This document shows, piece after piece, positions 60,395 to 64,000 of a stretch of DNA of 64,000 bases. The DNA is taken from assembly GCA_031386665.1 (NCBI GenBank), contig JANNCN010000047.1, positions 66,954 to 130,953 on the forward strand, in the 5' to 3' direction. A program made the position numbers and the translations under genes. The notes beneath the pieces were generated by a model that saw nothing but the letters and a program-made list of their open reading frames with translations, was not told where the DNA came from and ran no database searches. The DNA comes from JANYCG01 sp031386665. Lineage in GTDB: Bacteria; Pseudomonadota; Gammaproteobacteria; Burkholderiales; Burkholderiaceae_C. Each line of letters starts with the position of its first letter. The first letter of the stretch is position 1.

Positions 60395-61690
60395 TTAAAT
60401 GTAAAAGTCCTGGTTCTCGGCAGCCATCAGCAAGCCACTCTTGTCGGTGTAGGACGAAACCGCTGCTGCGCTCAAAGCGCTTGCTGCGCCCGATGAGTTG
60501 GTTGCGTCGTTTGCGGCCTTCGTCGTCTTTGCCGAATTTGTCTCGCTAGCCGCGTTTGTGCCTTTGTCATCCACTTGCGTGTTGTCATCAATCACCTGCT
60601 GCAAATGCTCAACCTGCTCAACATGCGCCTCCTGCGCTTGGGTGTGGATATGCCAGGCCGCTACAAAAAGCGCAGCAATTGCGGGTCCCAAAACAAAGCC
60701 GTGCACCCCAAACACCACCATGCCGCCCAGCGTGGTCACCATCACCAGGTAGTCGGGCAGGCGGGTGTCTTTGCCCACCAAGGCGGGACGCAACACGTTG
60801 TCCACCAGGCCGATGACGAGCACGCCAAAGGCGGTCAGGCCCACGCCATGCCACACCTCGCCAATCACAAAATAGTAAAGGGCCACAGGCACCCACACCA
60901 GCGCGGCACCCACGGCCGGCAGCAGCGACAAAAACGCCATCACCACCGCCCACAACAAGGCGCCGCTGACGCCCAGCACCCAAAATGCCACGCCGCCCAG
61001 GGCCCCTTGAATCACCGCAATCACCAGGTTGCCTTTGACGGTCGCCCTGACCACAGTGGCAAATTTGTTAAACAGCTGGTGTTTGTTGCCTGCCGCCAGC
61101 GGAATGGCGTGGCGGATTTCGCGGGCGAGCTGCTCGCCATCGCGCAGCATGAAAAAAGCCAGGTACAAGGTGATGAACAGGCTGGCGATGTAGTCCAGCG
61201 TGACCATGCCAATGTCCAGGGTTTGTGCGGCGATGAACTGGCTGCCCTGAGCCAGCAGGTCAGCCGCGCGTCGGTGAACGACTTCAAACTGGCCCAGACC
61301 AAAGCGGTCCAGCAAATTGGCCAACCAGGAGGGCAGGGCGTCAAACACGGCGTGCAAATAGGGCACAGGCTGCAGTTCGCCAGACTCCAACTTTTGGTAC
61401 AGCGCGGCGGCGTCACGGGCCAGGGCCGCCAGAATCAGCGCCATGGGAATGATCAGCATGACCACCACAATCAGCAGGGTGACTAAGGCGCTGGCATTGG
61501 CTTCACCGCGCCAGCGCCCCAGCAAGCGCCTGTGCAGCGGCGCGAACAGCAGCGCGATGATGCAGGCCCACAAAACCGCGCCATAAAACGGGACCAGCAC
61601 CCAGCCTAGCGCCACGGTCACGATCACCAACAAACTGGCCAAACCCTTGCCCACGGGCTGCAGCGGTATTTCGTTGGCGGCGACGCTCAT
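60395..61690 (-). CDS. AI-2E family transporter/permease
   Basis: 431 aa from the ATG at 61690. About eight membrane helices in two groups (VIVTVALGWVLVPFYGAVLW, IVVVMLIIPMALILAALAR; LVIAVIQGALGGVAFWVLG, MAFLSLLPAVGAALVWVPV, LPDYLVMVTTLGGMVVFG). The C-terminal 70 residues are hydrophilic and Ala/Ser/Thr-rich (SETNSAKTTKAANDATNSSG), longer than usual. Family members include TqsA and Na+/H+ exchangers; no substrate can be assigned. Confidence 0.9.
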   Translation of the reverse strand: MSVAANEIPLQPVGKGLASLLVIVTVALGWVLVPFYGAVLWACIIALLFAPLHRRLLGRWRGEANASALVTLLIVVVMLIIPMALILAALARDAAALYQKLESGELQPVPYLHAVFDALPSWLANLLDRFGLGQFEVVHRRAADLLAQGSQFIAAQTLDIGMVTLDYIASLFITLYLAFFMLRDGEQLAREIRHAIPLAAGNKHQLFNKFATVVRATVKGNLVIAVIQGALGGVAFWVLGVSGALLWAVVMAFLSLLPAVGAALVWVPVALYYFVIGEVWHGVGLTAFGVLVIGLVDNVLRPALVGKDTRLPDYLVMVTTLGGMVVFGVHGFVLGPAIAALFVAAWHIHTQAQEAHVEQVEHLQQVIDDNTQVDDKGTNAASETNSAKTTKAANDATNSSGAASALSAAAVSSYTDKSGLLMAAENQDFYI

Positions 61691-61736
61691 TGCGGGCGGG
61701 CTGGGCGTGGGCGCGGGCTTGCCGGTCAACGCAGCT

Positions 61737-61901
61737 TTAGGACTTTTTGAGCAGGGAAACCACAAAGGTGATGGCCGCCAAAATAGCGAACACCACGAAC
61801 AATATTTTGCCAATTTCCATAGCACCGGCGGCAATGCCACCAAAGCCGAAAATGGCAGCTATCAAGGCAATGACAAAGAAAACAACGGCGTAATGCAGCA
61901 T
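61737..61901 (-). CDS. DUF1328 small membrane protein
   Basis: 54 aa. MLHYAVVFFVIALIAAIFGFGGIAAGAMEIGKILFVVFAILAAITFVVSLL: two membrane helices, the typical DUF1328 (YtjA-like) sequence. Often next to CsbD, BON and AI-2E genes in betaproteobacteria and induced by stress. Its 5' region contains repeat copy G. Confidence 0.93.
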   Translation of the reverse strand: MLHYAVVFFVIALIAAIFGFGGIAAGAMEIGKILFVVFAILAAITFVVSLLKKS

Positions 61902-62095
61902 GGTGAATCTCCTGATGAGGTGGGTTGAAACGACTGAACCGCTTGGGTTTGCGCAGCTTGAATCTGCGACGTGACCAGTGTCAGGGCGGCTCAGCACCTG
62001 GCAAATAGGCGCAGCCCATGGGCGGGTGTGGGTCGGCAGCGCGTGGGCGTGTAGGCGCGCGCCTACGTGAAGGGCCAAATCGGGTCGATTTTGAC
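61902..62095. other. DUF1328 upstream region with a 16-bp palindrome
   Basis: The gap 61902-62287 contains copy G and this part. GTAGGCGCGCGCCTAC (62051-62066) is a perfect palindrome, 30 nt from the copy G palindrome. No gene is seen. It might be a regulatory dyad of the stress genes, but no promoter elements are clear. Confidence 0.35.
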
Positions 62096-62121
62096 AAAAA
62101 AGAACCTGCAGGTTCTTTTTT
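62096..62121. terminator. 26-bp palindrome identical to that at 20091-20116
   Basis: GAACCTGCAGGTTC with A6 and T6 flanks. In either direction it would form a stem with a U tract, between the CHASE3 kinase gene and the DUF1328 gene, both leftward. So it could end the kinase transcript and separate it from the downstream stress genes. Confidence 0.55.
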
Positions 62122-62216
62122 ATTGAAAACGCCTAAAAATGGCCAAAATATGAATAAAAGAGGCCTCTAGCTCCCGAATAATATAGATAATTTGTTATTT
62201 TTAATATAGTAGTACT
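62096..62216 (-). repeat. GAGAGCTAGAGGCC repeat, copy G (reverse)
   Basis: On the minus strand: TACTACTATATTAAAAATAA arms, core GGGAGCTAGAGGCC (62162-62175, one change), a 40 nt spacer with TATTTTGGCCATTTTTAGG, and a 26-bp palindrome (62096-62121) identical to that of copy B. The spacer shares runs with copy B (ATTTTGGC, ATTTTT), so B and G look like sister copies. Confidence 0.88.
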
Positions 62217-62287
62217 CACGCGAACCTTGGTTGGCTCCAGCCCAGTACCAAACCGGAACTCAACCGGTTCCACAGCGTCAAGCTGCG

Positions 62288-63682
62288 TCAAGCTGTGACG
62301 GTCGCGGCTTGGGCCTCGGTTGCCGCTTTCGGCTGAACCACGTGTTGCGGCAGACTGGCCTGGATCAGGGTGCCTTGGCCGGGTGCTGAGGTCACGGTCA
62401 ACACACCGCCTTCCACCTCCACCCGAAAGCGCATGCCCACCAGGCCGTAGCGTGAAGCGGTTTTGACCCGGGTGTCAAAACCCTGCCCGTCGTCGCGCAC
62501 GGTCACGGTGACGTAGCTATCTGCCGTACCCAGGCCAACCCAGACTTGTGTGGCCCGGGCGTACTTGCCCACATTGGTCAAAGCCTCCTGCACCAAGCGG
62601 TAAATCATCAGTTCGGCAGACGGCGTGAGCAGCACGGGCTTGGCCTGGCAATGGACCAAAACGCCTGAACTGCCCGCAAATTCGCGCGACAAAATCTCTA
62701 ACGTAGCCACCAGGCCCAGGTTGCTCAGGGCCGATGGGCGAAGGTTTTCGATGATGTCGCGTCCTAGAGCCACACTGCCGTTCAGGGTTTCGACCAGGTG
62801 CTCCAGCAGGCCCAGCGCCTCGGTTGCGGGGGGCTGGCTTTTTTGCAGCCGCGACCGAATGCGTGCGGCGTCCAGCTTGGCTGATGTCAAGAGCGAGCCC
62901 AAGTCGTCGTGCAGGTTGCGGGCCAAGCGGCTGCGCTCGTCTTCCCGGGCATTGAGCAAGTAAAGGGTCAGGTCACTCAGCTCGGTCGTGCGCTGGGCGA
63001 CTTCGCTTTCCAGCCCTTCGCGCACACTCAGTTCGACCTGCACCAGCTGCTTTTGCTGGCGGCCCAAATGCAAAGTTTGGCGCAGGTACAGTAGCAAGGC
63101 CAGCAGGCTCATTGCCGTTAGCACGGCCACGGCAATGCGGGCTAGCAAAAGTGCCCGATAAACGTCTGCTTGGCGGTCGTTGCGGCCATCGTTTTCGTAG
63201 GCCAGCAGTTCATCGTTCAGCGCGTGCGCGGCCTCAATCGTTCCCATATCGAGCAGCACAATGTTGCTGGCTTCAGCATCTTGCCCATTGGTTTTAAGCA
63301 GGACGGCCCGCGCTTGCAATTCAAGCCGCCGATTGACAGCGGACTCAAAGCGGTTAAGCGCCGCCATTGATTGGGGTGAAAACTCAAAGCGCCCCACCAG
63401 CACCCGAAACGACTCGGTGACGGCGGCTTTGGCCTTGGCAACGTTTTGCAGCAGGTCTTTTTGACCAGTCAACACATAACCGGTCTGCAGAGACTCGGCC
63501 GTGCTCAAGTTTTCGGTCAGTTTCAGAATCTCAACCCGAGACGCGCCCATGGAAATTAGCGCATCCATCGAATTTTTTGAATTCCAGTACGCCGCTTCGC
63601 TGATCAACAGCATGATGACCGCAGCCAAGCAAACCAAGGGCGTGACGACGCGCCGGTCAGCGAGGACTTTGATGCGTTTCAT
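62288..63682 (-). CDS. CHASE3-type sensor histidine kinase (HisKA_3, NarX-like)
   Basis: 464 aa. First membrane helix VVTPLVCLAAVIMLLISEAA, a periplasmic CHASE3-like helical domain (ENLSTAESLQTGYVLTGQKDLL), second helix ALLLARIAVAVLTAMSLLALLLYLR, then HisKA_3 with His in ARNLHDDLGSLLTSAKLDA and HATPase: VQEALTNVGKYARATQVWV, VRDDGQGF, GLVGMRFRVEVEGG. Works with a NarL-type regulator; the receiver-only gene upstream may be part of the circuit. Start ATG 63682. Confidence 0.92.
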   Translation of the reverse strand: MKRIKVLADRRVVTPLVCLAAVIMLLISEAAYWNSKNSMDALISMGASRVEILKLTENLSTAESLQTGYVLTGQKDLLQNVAKAKAAVTESFRVLVGRFEFSPQSMAALNRFESAVNRRLELQARAVLLKTNGQDAEASNIVLLDMGTIEAAHALNDELLAYENDGRNDRQADVYRALLLARIAVAVLTAMSLLALLLYLRQTLHLGRQQKQLVQVELSVREGLESEVAQRTTELSDLTLYLLNAREDERSRLARNLHDDLGSLLTSAKLDAARIRSRLQKSQPPATEALGLLEHLVETLNGSVALGRDIIENLRPSALSNLGLVATLEILSREFAGSSGVLVHCQAKPVLLTPSAELMIYRLVQEALTNVGKYARATQVWVGLGTADSYVTVTVRDDGQGFDTRVKTASRYGLVGMRFRVEVEGGVLTVTSAPGQGTLIQASLPQHVVQPKAATEAQAATVTA

Positions 63683-63762
63683 GCTCACAGCTTAGTCCCT
63701 ATCAGGTGGGTGGCGCAAGACCTTGGGAGTGGGCCGCACCCGCAGGGCACTGGCAACCGCGC

Positions 63763-64000
63763 TCATGCGGGCAGGGGGGTGGGCAGGGTGCCGGGTGCCG
63801 TGTCGGGTTCGCCGTTGACCAATTTTTCGCAATAGGCCAGCAGATCTTCAATCTCGTTCGATTTGTCAAACACCCGGTTCGCACCCAGCGCCAGGGACTT
63901 GGCCCGAATGTCCACCGTGGCGTAATTGGTCAACACGATCATTTTGGCCCTTGGGTGCAACGCCCGGGCTTCGGCCAAAACACCCATGCCCGAACCTTGT
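63763..64000 (-). CDS. response-regulator receiver protein (N-terminus outside window)
   Basis: The visible 78 residues contain the second half of a receiver: GMGVLAEARALHPRAKMIVLTNYATVDIRAKSLALGANRVFDKSNEIEDLLAYCEKL, with the conserved Thr in VLTN and Lys in FDKS. No DNA-binding domain follows, so it ends as a single-domain receiver with a short Pro-rich tail. The acidic pocket and phospho-Asp lie upstream of the window. 80 nt before the CHASE3 kinase gene on the same strand. Confidence 0.85.
   Translation of the reverse strand, partial: QGSGMGVLAEARALHPRAKMIVLTNYATVDIRAKSLALGANRVFDKSNEIEDLLAYCEKLVNGEPDTAPGTLPTPLPA

Noticed and set aside
60575..61486. Plus-strand open frame (303 codons)
   Set aside because: Antisense to the AI-2E transporter; His/Gln-rich shadow composition.
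16061..62216. CRISPR array from the dispersed repeats
   Set aside because: Copies are kilobases apart, in both orientations, with no regular spacers.

Overview
The window reads as a chromosomal segment of a betaproteobacterium, most likely family Comamonadaceae (Rhodoferax/Polaromonas/Limnohabitans type). This rests on gene content and order: hscB-hscA-fdx, rimP-nusA-infB-rbfA-truB-typA, yejABEF, and smpB divergent from ratA-rnfH with guaB and guaA following. Two PEP-CTERM-type exported proteins and a dispersed intergenic repeat with a GAGAGCTAGAGGCC core point the same way. The genus is inferred; no rRNA is present.

Layout. 0-3.7 kb: end of the Fe-S assembly operon (hscB partial, hscA, fdx), dnaQ and tRNA-Val(CAC). 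3.8-12.3 kb: an accessory stretch read almost entirely leftward. It holds five VOC/PhnB-like proteins, DUF899, SnoaL-like, DUF1428, RibD-C and FMN-reductase genes, a CBS protein and three decayed genes (prolyl oligopeptidase, a second DUF899, a serine hydrolase). 12.5-19.9 kb: alpha/beta hydrolase plus a two-gene ABC exporter in one overlapping unit, a TldD/PmbA pair, a small membrane protein and an HNH protein. 20.3-28.4 kb: secreted ExeM/NucH-type nuclease, PEP-CTERM protein, QmcA/NfeD pair, a large PLP amino-acid decarboxylase and a dead toxin-antitoxin locus. 28.4-35.5 kb: SRPBCC protein, fabI and the yej peptide importer. 35.5-44 kb: the transcription/translation operon. 44-50 kb: DMT transporter, histidine kinase, a membrane-anchored C13 (legumain-like) peptidase, an enoyl-CoA hydratase-family gene and smpB. 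50-56 kb: ratA, rnfH, a DUF4124 protein, guaB, guaA and vapBC with a nonsense-truncated vapC. 56-64 kb: lectin-like PEP-CTERM-type protein, two two-component systems and a csbD/BON/AI-2E/DUF1328 group typical of envelope-stress loci.

The signal most worth following is a modular repeat present seven times, in both orientations. Each copy has (i) an AT-rich part with TGCTAT/ATAGCA arms, (ii) the core GAGAGCTAGAGGCC, (iii) a 39-56 nt AT-rich spacer, and (iv) a terminal palindrome. The palindrome differs between most copies but is identical in two copies 42 kb apart. One copy truncates a parE-like toxin gene, one forms the whole leader of guaA and one abuts the natB stop codon.
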